Source of the DNA: Nanobdellota archaeon
GTDB lineage: Archaea; Nanobdellota; Nanobdellia; Woesearchaeales; GW2011-AR15
NCBI GenBank assembly: GCA_018815145.1
Contig: JAHIYL010000079.1
Span: 1-11,527 of the forward strand
Direction of reading: 5' to 3'
DNA: 11,527 bases
The notes below the pieces were generated by a model. The model saw only the letters and a list, made by a program, of their open reading frames with translations, did not search any database and was not told the DNA's origin. This document shows, in pieces, positions 1 to 6,414 of the stretch (position 1 is the first letter of the stretch; every line of letters starts with the position of its first letter). Both the position numbers and the translations under genes were made by a program.

Positions 1-19
1 TTCTTTTATTTATTAAAGG

Positions 20-59
20 TATGATAAAGTATGATAATCATTACCTATAAATATGATAA
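20..59. promoter_or_regulatory. Operator-like repeats and Fur-box-like palindrome upstream of the aminotransferase
   Basis: The octamer TATGATAA occurs three times, at 20-27, 30-37 and 52-59, with start-to-start spacings of 10 and 22 bases, close to one and two helical turns. The middle copy is part of the palindrome ATGATAATCAT (31-41). The 13-mer at 31-43 is identical to the core of the bacterial Fur-box consensus (15 of 19 positions match overall by eye). The palindrome abuts the TATA-like box and the third repeat overlaps it, a good position for a repressor. Which regulator binds, if any, is unknown. In archaea, DtxR-family or other HTH proteins are as likely as Fur. Confidence 0.4.
45..54 (+). 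promoter_or_regulatory. TATA-like box for the aminotransferase gene
   Basis: CTATAAATAT resembles an archaeal TATA box. Transcription would be expected to begin about 26 bases downstream, near 75-78, leaving a leader of roughly 40 bases. That leader includes the ribosome site GGTGA (107-111), four bases before the ATG at 116. Placement is by pattern only. Confidence 0.45.
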
Positions 60-115
60 GTTGTTTTATTACATTGTCTTATTTAATTAACATCAACTGA
101 TAAAAAGGTGACTTA

Positions 116-1321
116 ATGGAATTGGCACAAAGAATGGAAAAATTAGGGACTGAGACAGCATTTATTGTGAGTGCAGAAGCTGCTGCGCTGGCAAGAAAAG
201 GACATAAGATATATCCTTTTCATCTGGGTGATATGAATATCAAGACACCTGAAAACATAATTGAAGCTGCAAAAAGAGCAATGGACAATGGAAAGACAGG
301 ATATGCTCCGACACCAGGTATCCTTGAGCTGAGACAGGCCATTGCAGAGGACATCGGAAAAGCCAGAGGACTGGATCTTACTCTTGAGAATGTATCTGTC
401 CAGCCGGGCGGGAAACCTACAATAGGAAAATTCATCCAGATATTCATGGAGCCGGGTGAAGAAGTCCTATATCCTAATCCTGGCTATCCTATCTACGAAT
501 CTATGATAAATTATTATGGAGGTGTCGGAGTCCCATACACTTTTTTTGAGACAGACACTGGTTTTGCAATTGATTTTGAAGGGTTGAAAAGATCAATAAG
601 TCCAAATACAAAGTGCCTGATATACAATAATTATCAGAATCCCATGGGAGCAGAGTCAAGCGAAGCAGAGATGAAAGAACTGGCTGAACTGTGTATCAAG
701 CATAATCTGATGGTTTTGAGTGATGAGGCATATTTTGATATGATTTATGAAGATAAGGGGACATCAATAACATCTCTTCCGGGAATGTTTGAAAGAAGCG
801 TAATATTATATACATTCTCAAAAAAATTTGCAATGACCGGCTGGAGACTTGGCGCTGCAATCGGTCCCAAAGAAGCAGTTGAACAGATATCAAGGCTCAA
901 TGTGAATGATGAGAGCTGCTCAAACCATTTTATCCAGCATGCAGCTATTGAAGCTCTGACAGGTTCCATGGATGGACCGAACAAGATTCTGGAAATATTG
1001 AAGGCGAGGAGGGATGTTGTCTGTGAAATGCTGAATAATATAAAAGGCGTTCACGTACATGTGCCAAACTGCACATTCTACCTCTTCATCAATGTCACAG
1101 GTGCTATGAAGAATATGGGAATTGAAGATGTTGAAGAATTCAGAAAATTGCTTTTGCATGAGACAGGAGTTTCATTTACCACAAGGAGGCATTTTGGCAC
1201 ACCGCTTCCTGGTGAGACCCAGAAGTATATACGATTTGCTTACTCAGGAATTGATGTCGACCAGATAAAAGAAGGTCTAAGAAAGATGAAAGAATTTATT
1301 GAAGGGTATGGAAAAGAGTAA
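116..1321 (+). CDS. Class I/II (fold-type I) PLP-dependent aminotransferase
   Basis: This 401-residue protein has the full aspartate-aminotransferase fold signature. It has GYAPTPGILELR near residues 62-73, YPNPGYPIYES near 119-129, the NP pair at 175-176 (cofactor/substrate contacts), and Asp203 and Tyr206 in LSDEAYFD (pyridine-ring contacts). The Schiff-base lysine is Lys236 in SKKFAMTGWR, with the phosphate-binding Arg244 in the same stretch. Arg373 in YIRFAYS fits the substrate-carboxylate arginine. Length is normal for the family, so it should transfer an amino group between an amino acid and a 2-oxo acid in the cytoplasm. The amino-acid substrate cannot be read from sequence; aspartate-, alanine- or LL-diaminopimelate-type relatives are all possible. 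The ATG is preceded by GGTGA at 107-111. The gene stands alone on this strand and ends in a palindrome shared with the convergent zinc-ribbon gene. Confidence 0.93.
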   Translation: MELAQRMEKLGTETAFIVSAEAAALARKGHKIYPFHLGDMNIKTPENIIEAAKRAMDNGKTGYAPTPGILELRQAIAEDIGKARGLDLTLENVSVQPGGKPTIGKFIQIFMEPGEEVLYPNPGYPIYESMINYYGGVGVPYTFFETDTGFAIDFEGLKRSISPNTKCLIYNNYQNPMGAESSEAEMKELAELCIKHNLMVLSDEAYFDMIYEDKGTSITSLPGMFERSVILYTFSKKFAMTGWRLGAAIGPKEAVEQISRLNVNDESCSNHFIQHAAIEALTGSMDGPNKILEILKARRDVVCEMLNNIKGVHVHVPNCTFYLFINVTGAMKNMGIEDVEEFRKLLLHETGVSFTTRRHFGTPLPGETQKYIRFAYSGIDVDQIKEGLRKMKEFIEGYGKE

Positions 1322-1339
1322 AAATATATTTACTCTTTT
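1312..1339. terminator. Perfect 11-bp palindrome spanning two convergent stop codons, probable bidirectional terminator
   Basis: AAAAGAGTAAA (1312-1322) and TTTACTCTTTT (1329-1339) are exact reverse complements separated by six bases. The stop codon of the aminotransferase (1319-1321) lies in the left arm and that of the zinc-ribbon gene (1330-1332) in the right arm. T-rich sequence follows on both strands, as expected of archaeal oligo-T terminators. Because the arms are A/T-rich, the hairpin itself would be weak, and the T-tracts may be what matters. Confidence 0.5.
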
Positions 1340-1725
1340 ATCTTTTTCATCTTCTTTGTTATTGGTATCTTTGCATTACATTTCTGGCAACTGAACACCA
1401 ATGCTTCGACACCCTTTGTTTTCTTTCGCTTGAAAGGGACTTGGATATCTCCTGAAAATTTGCATTCAGGGCAGGTGTAGATTATGCTTGCAGTCAATGT
1501 GTCTTCATATTCACGTTTCTCTACTTTGTGTTCGCACTCTGGGCACTCATAATATGTTGCCCTTATCTTGATTTTGCCATCCTTTCCTCTTGGCTTTCCC
1601 ATCATTGCTTTTCCGCATTCAGGGCACATCTCTTTTTCTACCCATGCCTTGACTTTTCCATCTCCCATATTCCTTGCTGTCCAGTATACAAGCTCTTCCA
1701 TTGATTCAGGTAATTCTAATCCCAT
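1330..1725 (-). CDS. Double zinc-ribbon protein, function unknown
   Basis: A 131-residue protein with four CxxC knuckles: Cys34/37, Cys61/64, Cys85/88 and Cys113/116. Their spacing (about 24-27 residues within each pair) fits two successive zinc ribbons, each built from two knuckles. The first 33 residues look helical (residues 8-30, MEELVYWTARNM onward), and the C-terminus is Lys-rich (KKMKKIKE). Zinc ribbons of this kind are common in archaeal transcription and translation factors and usually bind nucleic acid or protein, but I do not recognise a named family. The ATG at 1725 is preceded on the minus strand by the strong ribosome site GAGGTGA (1736-1742, spacer 10). Only 29 bases separate it from the stop of the upstream Nudix-PLP gene, so the two are probably cotranscribed. 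Confidence 0.85.
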   Translation of the reverse strand: MGLELPESMEELVYWTARNMGDGKVKAWVEKEMCPECGKAMMGKPRGKDGKIKIRATYYECPECEHKVEKREYEDTLTASIIYTCPECKFSGDIQVPFKRKKTKGVEALVFSCQKCNAKIPITKKMKKIKE

Positions 1726-1754
1726 TTTTCTTATTTCACCTCATTATATTTTTT

Positions 1755-2960
1755 CTAGATCCGTTTAACTTCTATTGATATCGCATTGTCCAGCACCCTG
1801 ATATATCTTGGGCACTCAGTATGTTCATAATTATTCTTTGTACAATAATTTATTAATCTTTCTTTTTCAAGGTCCTCTGAGTATCTGATTATCACATTGA
1901 TGCCGGGAGACTCTTTGTGGATGATGTCCATTTCATTTAGGTCAGCCTTAATCTTTGCATTTGTTTTTGTAAAAAATTCTCTTCTATTATCCAGTTCAAG
2001 TAATTTTCCATATAGGTCTTTATAGAATGGTATGACTTCCTTATCAAAATTTTCTGAAACGAATTTTTTATGTTCATTGCTGTCAAAAGCGATGAATCCG
2101 CCGTATTCTATATTGACCGGTTTCCATCTTCCGAAGCTGCCAAGGATGATGCTGCCGTATTTTGCAACATCTTCACCTATGCTGCCGGATACATCGTTTA
2201 TGAGCAATGCACCTTTTTTTGTGCATATGTCTTGTATTTCATCCAGGTCATTTTGCAGCGTGATGTAACCTGGCATAGAATTCATGAGTAGGACATAATC
2301 TTTATCAATCAACCTTTTCAGTACGTCAAACAAGATAAGCCCATGGTCAGTTTTCATCCTTATGAGTTCAAACCCAAGTTTTTCAGGATACTGCTCATAT
2401 GTCAGCCATCCTCCCTGGTCCTGGATAATCACTTTTGTCTTCCCCATATTTTTTGCAAGCATCAAAGCAAGTCTGATTGATGTATTTCCTCTGTCAGTGA
2501 AAAATATGTTTTTTTTCCTTGTGAGATTTTTTAATTCATTTTTACATTTCAGATAAAAGCTGATCTTTTCAAAAAGAGCCTTTACCAAAGCAGGTTCAGG
2601 GTTGTAGAATTTTTCTATATCCAGCAGGTCAACAGATATAAAATCATAGCTTTCGCATTCTCTTGGATTCAGTTTTATCGATCCTGTTGTATCTGCAATA
2701 TAGACCGTGACATCCATGCCTATGGCTTCAAAGTTGACCCTGTCAAAAAAAGCATATGATATGACATCAAGACCTGTCTCTTCCCTGACCTCGCGGATAA
2801 GGGCCTCTGCAGGTGTCTCTCCTGGCTCTACTTTATCGCCCGGAACTCCAAGAAGGCCATTGCCGCTCTTTTCAGCTCTTTTCACGACCATGAGTTCGTC
2901 TTTCTCATTGAAGATGAGCGCATTGGAAACGAGTCTGTTTGTTTTGTTAGTATCAGGCAT
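1755..2960 (-). CDS. Nudix hydrolase fused to a DegT/aminotransferase-like PLP domain
   Basis: Two domains occupy one 401-residue frame. Residues about 8-135 are a Nudix hydrolase: the box runs from residue 42 to 64, with Glu48, Arg56, Glu57, Glu60, Glu61 and Gly63 all in register with GX5EX7REUXEEXGU. The leading Gly of the box is Asp42 (VPGDKVEPGE). Residues about 150-401 look like a shortened fold-type I PLP enzyme: FTDRGNTSIRLAL (about 154-166, cofactor-phosphate region), Asp256 in LLINDVSGSIG (likely pyridine-nitrogen contact) and Lys280 in GSFGRWKP followed by YGGFIAF (likely Schiff-base lysine). At about 250 residues this half is shorter than DegT/DnrJ enzymes. By family knowledge the Nudix half cleaves a nucleoside-diphosphate-type bond and the PLP half acts on an amino or keto sugar or amino acid; the real substrate is unknown. 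No ribosome site precedes the ATG, so it may be leaderless. The zinc-ribbon gene follows 29 bases downstream. Confidence 0.85.
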   Translation of the reverse strand: MPDTNKTNRLVSNALIFNEKDELMVVKRAEKSGNGLLGVPGDKVEPGETPAEALIREVREETGLDVISYAFFDRVNFEAIGMDVTVYIADTTGSIKLNPRECESYDFISVDLLDIEKFYNPEPALVKALFEKISFYLKCKNELKNLTRKKNIFFTDRGNTSIRLALMLAKNMGKTKVIIQDQGGWLTYEQYPEKLGFELIRMKTDHGLILFDVLKRLIDKDYVLLMNSMPGYITLQNDLDEIQDICTKKGALLINDVSGSIGEDVAKYGSIILGSFGRWKPVNIEYGGFIAFDSNEHKKFVSENFDKEVIPFYKDLYGKLLELDNRREFFTKTNAKIKADLNEMDIIHKESPGINVIIRYSEDLEKERLINYCTKNNYEHTECPRYIRVLDNAISIEVKRI

Positions 2961-3098
2961 TTTAAATTGAAAAATGTGGATAGTTAAAAAATATTGTGAT
3001 ACGAAAGATTATATATTATGGAAGAGAGGGTGTTTTGATTTTAAAGTGATGATTTTATGAAAAGATTTAAAATAAAGCTGTGAATACTTAAGCGGATA
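2961..3098. promoter_or_regulatory. Divergent promoter region between the Nudix-PLP gene and the kinase fusion
   Basis: This 138-base A/T-rich spacer separates divergent genes. For the rightward kinase, TTTAAAATA at 3066-3074 lies about 29 bases before the ATG at 3099, fitting a leaderless transcript. For the leftward Nudix gene, the minus-strand A/T tract at 2984-2995 lies about 29 bases before its ATG at 2960. A second, stronger TATA-like element, TTATATATTAT (3009-3019), could serve either direction with a short leader. Neither gene has a convincing Shine-Dalgarno sequence. No RNA gene is visible here. Confidence 0.45.
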
Positions 3099-4715
3099 AT
3101 GACTTTTAATAATAGCAGTGGTGGATGGGTTGACCCAAATTTTACTCATGTATATTCAAAGGATCGAGGAGGTAGGGTACCTTTCAGAAGGAGTAAGTTG
3201 GAAGATTCAATTGAGAATGCTGCAATAGAAGTAGGTGGATTTTTTAAACAAATTGTACCTGAAGAAATTTTTGGATATGAAATTATGGAACCTTTTAGAT
3301 ATTTTCCATTTGATGACAATGGTCCTGGAAAAAGGTTAATAGCAAATATGGTGATATCTTCTCTTAATGGGTTGAATCCTTCTCAAACTACATTTGTTAG
3401 TTCAGGAGGTGAGTTGCCAAATCCTAATTTTACACCCTCTGTTGAAAAAATGCATGATTTTACAATAGATAAATTATTTGAAACAGGCTTTAATACAATT
3501 GCTGAAGCATATCTGCTGCATAGGTCTGTCCATGCATTGTCAAGAGGTTCAAAAGCAGAGTTTCCTCAGGAATTGCGTCCTTATCAAGGATTTCCAAGTG
3601 AAAAAAAGAGACAGGAATTCATTGATTTGTATAGAGAGCATGGTGTTGATACAGTTGATAAAATAAATGCCTTTTTACATGATGAAGGAGGTCAGGGATT
3701 TAAAGACATGATTACTCAATTTGAGGAATTGTATGTTCAACAGGTACAGCAGGCATTTGAAGCATTCAAGCTAAAGCACGCAGAAAAACCTATAAAAGCA
3801 ATAGTTATTGCTGGAAAATCTTCATCAGGTAAAACAACAACGATGCACAGGATTTGTGATGAATTAATAGAAAAAGAACTTGGGTTGAATCTTGTACCTC
3901 TGTCAGTTGATAATTATTTTAGTGATTTTAGACCTAAGGATGATAAAGGCAGAATCTTCTATGAAGATCCGGAAGCACTAGATATGGATCTTCTTGGAAA
4001 ACATCTGGAACTACTTGCTCAAGGAAAAGAAGTGGAAACACCTATATTTGATAAAGATTTAGGAAGACGGATTGAAAAGACCATTAAAAAAAAGGTTGGG
4101 CCAAAGGACATATTGGTTATAGACAGCCATGTTGGTATGTACCCTAAGATAATGGAACCATTAAGAAATGAAGAAGCCAATCAAATCCCAATCAATCCTT
4201 TCGTCATTTATCTTCAGCCGTTTAATATGATAATGGAAGGAGATGGTTCGTCAGGAGAATATTTTGATGTTTCATATACCAATATGCTTAGAAGATGGCT
4301 TAGAGATAGACTAAAGACCGGAAAAACAACTTATGAATATAATATACCTCATTGGGAATTGGTCAGAAGAGCTGAACTTCGTGACATTGTTCCGAGGATG
4401 AATCTTGCTGATGCAATAATCAATACAGGTTTTCCATTTGAGTATAACTTCCTTAAGACCAAATTTATGCAGCATGGTGATGCAGTATGGGATCAACTGC
4501 AGCTTCCTGATACTGAATACTTCCTTTCAGGAAAGGGCAAAAATACAACAGGTGCAGTGTATGCGTATCATGCACATAGGCTGCTTGATCAATTTGAACC
4601 TGTTCCAGAAAGCTGGTACACTTTGCATGATGGAATAGTCAATTTCAAACCTGAGATATTGCCTGAGAAATCAATTTTGAGGGAATTTTTGGGTGGGAGT
4701 TTTTATGATAAATAA
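3099..4715 (+). CDS. ATP-cone domain fused to a uridine kinase/phosphoribulokinase-like P-loop kinase
   Basis: A 538-residue fusion. The N-terminus has an ATP-cone start (GGRVPFRRSKLEDSIENA, residues 24-41) and an ATP-cone-like end (VEKMHDFTIDKLFETGF to AYLLHR, about 115-142). The two are separated by a roughly 60-residue insert, longer than usual. The kinase part begins near 232 and has Walker A GKSSSGKT (239-246), Asp271 in the DNYF motif at the catalytic Asp position of uridine kinases, YEDPEALD (288-295), and TPIFDKDLGRR (314-324). IDSHVG (341-346) sits at the usual EGI position. RRWLRDRLKTGK (398-409) with LVRRAELRDIVP (421-432) matches the lid/C-terminal part of uridine-kinase-related proteins. 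ATP-cones sense ATP/dATP; archaeal 2-phosphoglycerate kinase is a precedent for ATP-cone plus P-loop kinase. Substrate is unknown. The gene looks more A/T-rich than lsrF or the aminotransferase. The methyltransferase follows 21 bases downstream. Confidence 0.85.
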   Translation: MTFNNSSGGWVDPNFTHVYSKDRGGRVPFRRSKLEDSIENAAIEVGGFFKQIVPEEIFGYEIMEPFRYFPFDDNGPGKRLIANMVISSLNGLNPSQTTFVSSGGELPNPNFTPSVEKMHDFTIDKLFETGFNTIAEAYLLHRSVHALSRGSKAEFPQELRPYQGFPSEKKRQEFIDLYREHGVDTVDKINAFLHDEGGQGFKDMITQFEELYVQQVQQAFEAFKLKHAEKPIKAIVIAGKSSSGKTTTMHRICDELIEKELGLNLVPLSVDNYFSDFRPKDDKGRIFYEDPEALDMDLLGKHLELLAQGKEVETPIFDKDLGRRIEKTIKKKVGPKDILVIDSHVGMYPKIMEPLRNEEANQIPINPFVIYLQPFNMIMEGDGSSGEYFDVSYTNMLRRWLRDRLKTGKTTYEYNIPHWELVRRAELRDIVPRMNLADAIINTGFPFEYNFLKTKFMQHGDAVWDQLQLPDTEYFLSGKGKNTTGAVYAYHAHRLLDQFEPVPESWYTLHDGIVNFKPEILPEKSILREFLGGSFYDK

Positions 4716-4724
4716 TTTAAAATA
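4716..4724 (+). promoter_or_regulatory. TATA-like element upstream of the methyltransferase
   Basis: TTTAAAATA is the same nonamer found before the kinase gene (3066-3074). Its centre is 26 bases before the in-frame ATG at 4746 but only 17 before the ATG at 4737. If it is a real leaderless promoter, translation starts at 4746. The sequence is A/T-rich, so chance occurrence is possible. Confidence 0.3.
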
Positions 4725-4736
4725 ATTTAATCTTCA

Positions 4737-5225
4737 ATGAAATCAATGACATACTACAACGCAATCGCAGACGGATACGACAACCTTCACAAAGAAGAGC
4801 AGATAAAAAAAATCAAAATAATACTTGAAAATCTTGAAATAAAAAAAACAGACAAGCTCCTTGATGTTGGCTGCGGCACAGGCCTATCCTTCGACTTCTT
4901 TGACTGCGAATGCTATGGTCTTGATCCTAGTGAAGAATTACTTGCTAAATGCGAGAACAAGAAGGTCCAGTTATTCTTAGGATGTGCTGAACAGCTGCCT
5001 TTTGAAGATGATTATTTTGATGTTGTAACCTCTGTCACTGCGATCCATAATTTTGATGATATTGAGAAGGGCCTTCTTGAGATGAAGAGGGTGGGGAAGG
5101 GCAGATTTGCTTATTCTGTTTTGAAGAAGGCTATCAAGTTCAAGGAGATAGAGTTACTTATCAACAAGCATTTTGATGTGAAAAAAAGGATAGATGAAGA
5201 GAAGGATACTATTTTCTTTACGTAG
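4737..5225 (+). CDS. Class I SAM-dependent methyltransferase (Methyltransf_11 type), small
   Basis: A 162-residue Rossmann methyltransferase. Motif I is LLDVGCGTGLS (41-51), the ribose-binding acidic residue is Asp63 in GLDPS, the adenine-side motif is CAEQLPFED (83-91), and the post-motif strand is FDVVTSVTAIHNF (94-106). The protein is compact, but the C-terminal strands are present (FDVKKRIDEEKDTIFF, 146-161), so it does not look truncated. It resembles ubiE/Methyltransf_11 enzymes acting on small molecules or cofactors; the substrate cannot be assigned. Neither ATG (4737 or 4746) has a ribosome site. The second begins MTYYNAIADGYDNLH, a typical family start, and fits the TATA-like box better. 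Its last eight bases overlap the 3' end of the convergent PNP gene. It lies 21 bases after the kinase fusion, so readthrough cotranscription is possible. Confidence 0.88.
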   Translation: MKSMTYYNAIADGYDNLHKEEQIKKIKIILENLEIKKTDKLLDVGCGTGLSFDFFDCECYGLDPSEELLAKCENKKVQLFLGCAEQLPFEDDYFDVVTSVTAIHNFDDIEKGLLEMKRVGKGRFAYSVLKKAIKFKEIELLINKHFDVKKRIDEEKDTIFFT

Positions 5226-6312
5226 GAACAGGTCTGTTCTGATATGCCTCAATAAATGCAGGAATGATCTCCCTGACTTTAGGTGATGTGATTTTTCCGG
5301 CATTTGTAATTTCTTCATGACCATCTCTTCCTATTCCCTGTTCATTATAAGTATTTGTGATGCATGCAAGGCTGACAATGTTCAGAGGAGTCTTATAGAA
5401 TCTTCCTAAAAGAACTTCATGGATTGTCATACCAACTGAATGATATCCATTGCTTATCAAGGTGCGGGCATCAATCGGAGTCTCAAAATCAGGACCTGAA
5501 TTTACAGCATGAGTTGTGGTGTAGATAGACTGGGGAACAAATGTCTTTTTGATGAATTCTTCGACTTTAGAAGACAGATATTTATCATAGGGTTCACTCA
5601 TCACAGCAAATTCATCTCTTTCAGGAATATGTTCATTGCCTGTGTATTTTGCCCCTCTGCAAGGATGAGCTGAAAATGATTTCCAATGTGTATCAACCAC
5701 ATATATATCGCCAATCTTAGATTTTGGCTGCTCAGGTGCACCAGGGATATTCCCGTTATAAAGTCCTCCTGCAGCACTGGTCAACAGCATGGTGTTAACA
5801 CCTAAATTAGTCATGACATCCACAGGCATTGCTGCAAGTTTCATACCAAACTTGAAATCAGCGACTTCATAATAGTGCTTCCTTCCTTCCATGATGACAG
5901 CATTGGTTCCTTTTATTTTTCCAAAATGAAGCTGTCCTTCATGACTTGAAACACCTACCTTGATGAAACCAGGTATCAGTTCATATGGGATGACTGTTGA
6001 ATTTCCATCATCAAATAATTCGCTAACATGGCCACCTTGCCCGGTCCCAAGGACTATCAATACTTCGGGTCTAAAATCATGTATCTTTTCTTTAAGATAT
6101 TCTGTAGCAGAATGGACATATTCAGGATAATGTTTGTGAAAATCTGTATGAAGTTTTTGCTCAAGAGAATTCCCAGTCTCATTTTCATCAACAGTGAACC
6201 TTTGATTCGAAATGATATAGTCTGCGCCAATATTTAGGTGATGCAGTATGCTTGCATCATTCTTACTATCTTCTGCAACAATAGCTTCAATTGTTTCTCT
6301 AGTTGATGGCAT
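5218..6312 (-). CDS. Purine nucleoside phosphorylase, trimeric PNP/MTAP family
   Basis: It splits purine nucleosides with phosphate into base plus ribose 1-phosphate (cytoplasmic salvage). With the start at 6312 the protein has 364 residues. The phosphate loop GTGQGG is at 89-94, GRKHYYE at 143-149 (His146 aligning with human PNP His86), TSAAGG at 178-183 and GPDFET at 273-278 (Phe and Glu of the base pocket). VGM ends at Met295, and Asn320 in ITN aligns with human Asn243. That Asn favours 6-oxopurines (inosine, guanosine) over the Asp of MTA phosphorylases. An N-terminal extension of roughly 70 residues precedes the core, which normally starts shortly before the phosphate loop. The open frame reaches 6441, but the first 43 codons overlap the divergent gene and promoter. 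The ATG at 6312 lies 26 bases from TATTTAAA (6335-6342), while the ATG at 6351 is an alternative. It overlaps the methyltransferase 3' end by eight bases. Confidence 0.9.
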   Translation of the reverse strand: MPSTRETIEAIVAEDSKNDASILHHLNIGADYIISNQRFTVDENETGNSLEQKLHTDFHKHYPEYVHSATEYLKEKIHDFRPEVLIVLGTGQGGHVSELFDDGNSTVIPYELIPGFIKVGVSSHEGQLHFGKIKGTNAVIMEGRKHYYEVADFKFGMKLAAMPVDVMTNLGVNTMLLTSAAGGLYNGNIPGAPEQPKSKIGDIYVVDTHWKSFSAHPCRGAKYTGNEHIPERDEFAVMSEPYDKYLSSKVEEFIKKTFVPQSIYTTTHAVNSGPDFETPIDARTLISNGYHSVGMTIHEVLLGRFYKTPLNIVSLACITNTYNEQGIGRDGHEEITNAGKITSPKVREIIPAFIEAYQNRPVPT

Positions 6313-6334
6313 TGCTTTACTTTGGTATCTTCTA

Positions 6335-6342
6335 TATTTAAA
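6335..6342 (-). promoter_or_regulatory. TATA-like box deciding the PNP start
   Basis: TATTTAAA on the plus strand reads TTTAAATA toward PNP. Its centre is 26-27 bases from the ATG at 6312, the expected distance for a leaderless archaeal transcript. There is no Shine-Dalgarno sequence before that ATG. A transcript starting here could not encode the upstream in-frame ATGs at 6351 or 6441. Confidence 0.5.
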
Positions 6343-6383
6343 CTTTCCCATTTTAAAATAGTGACATTTCCTTTTCCCCAAAC

Positions 6384-6391
6384 TATTTAAA
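6384..6391 (+). promoter_or_regulatory. TATA-like box for the membrane protein operon
   Basis: TATTTAAA, the same octamer as in the PNP promoter, lies with its centre 27-28 bases before the ATG at 6415. That geometry suits a leaderless start. GTGAT at 6404-6408 could instead act as a weak ribosome site if transcription starts earlier. The octamer extends to the palindrome AATTTAAAT-like on the opposite strand, so it could also fire leftward toward 6351. Confidence 0.45.
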
Positions 6392-6414
6392 TTCAAAATC
6401 ATTGTGATTTGATC

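Noticed and set aside
3046..3052. GTGATGA in the divergent spacer, matching a C-box of archaeal C/D guide RNAs
   Set aside because: No CTGA D-box follows within the expected 50-70 bases, and no second C'/D' pair is visible, so a guide RNA is not supported.
5226..5239. Inverted repeat GAACAG-GT-CTGTTC near the PNP 3' end
   Set aside because: The two-base loop is too short to fold as a hairpin, the bases encode the PNP C-terminus, and no T-tract follows.
6409..6414. TTG start two codons before the membrane protein ATG
   Set aside because: The ATG at 6415 fits the TATA distance, and a TTG start has no added support.
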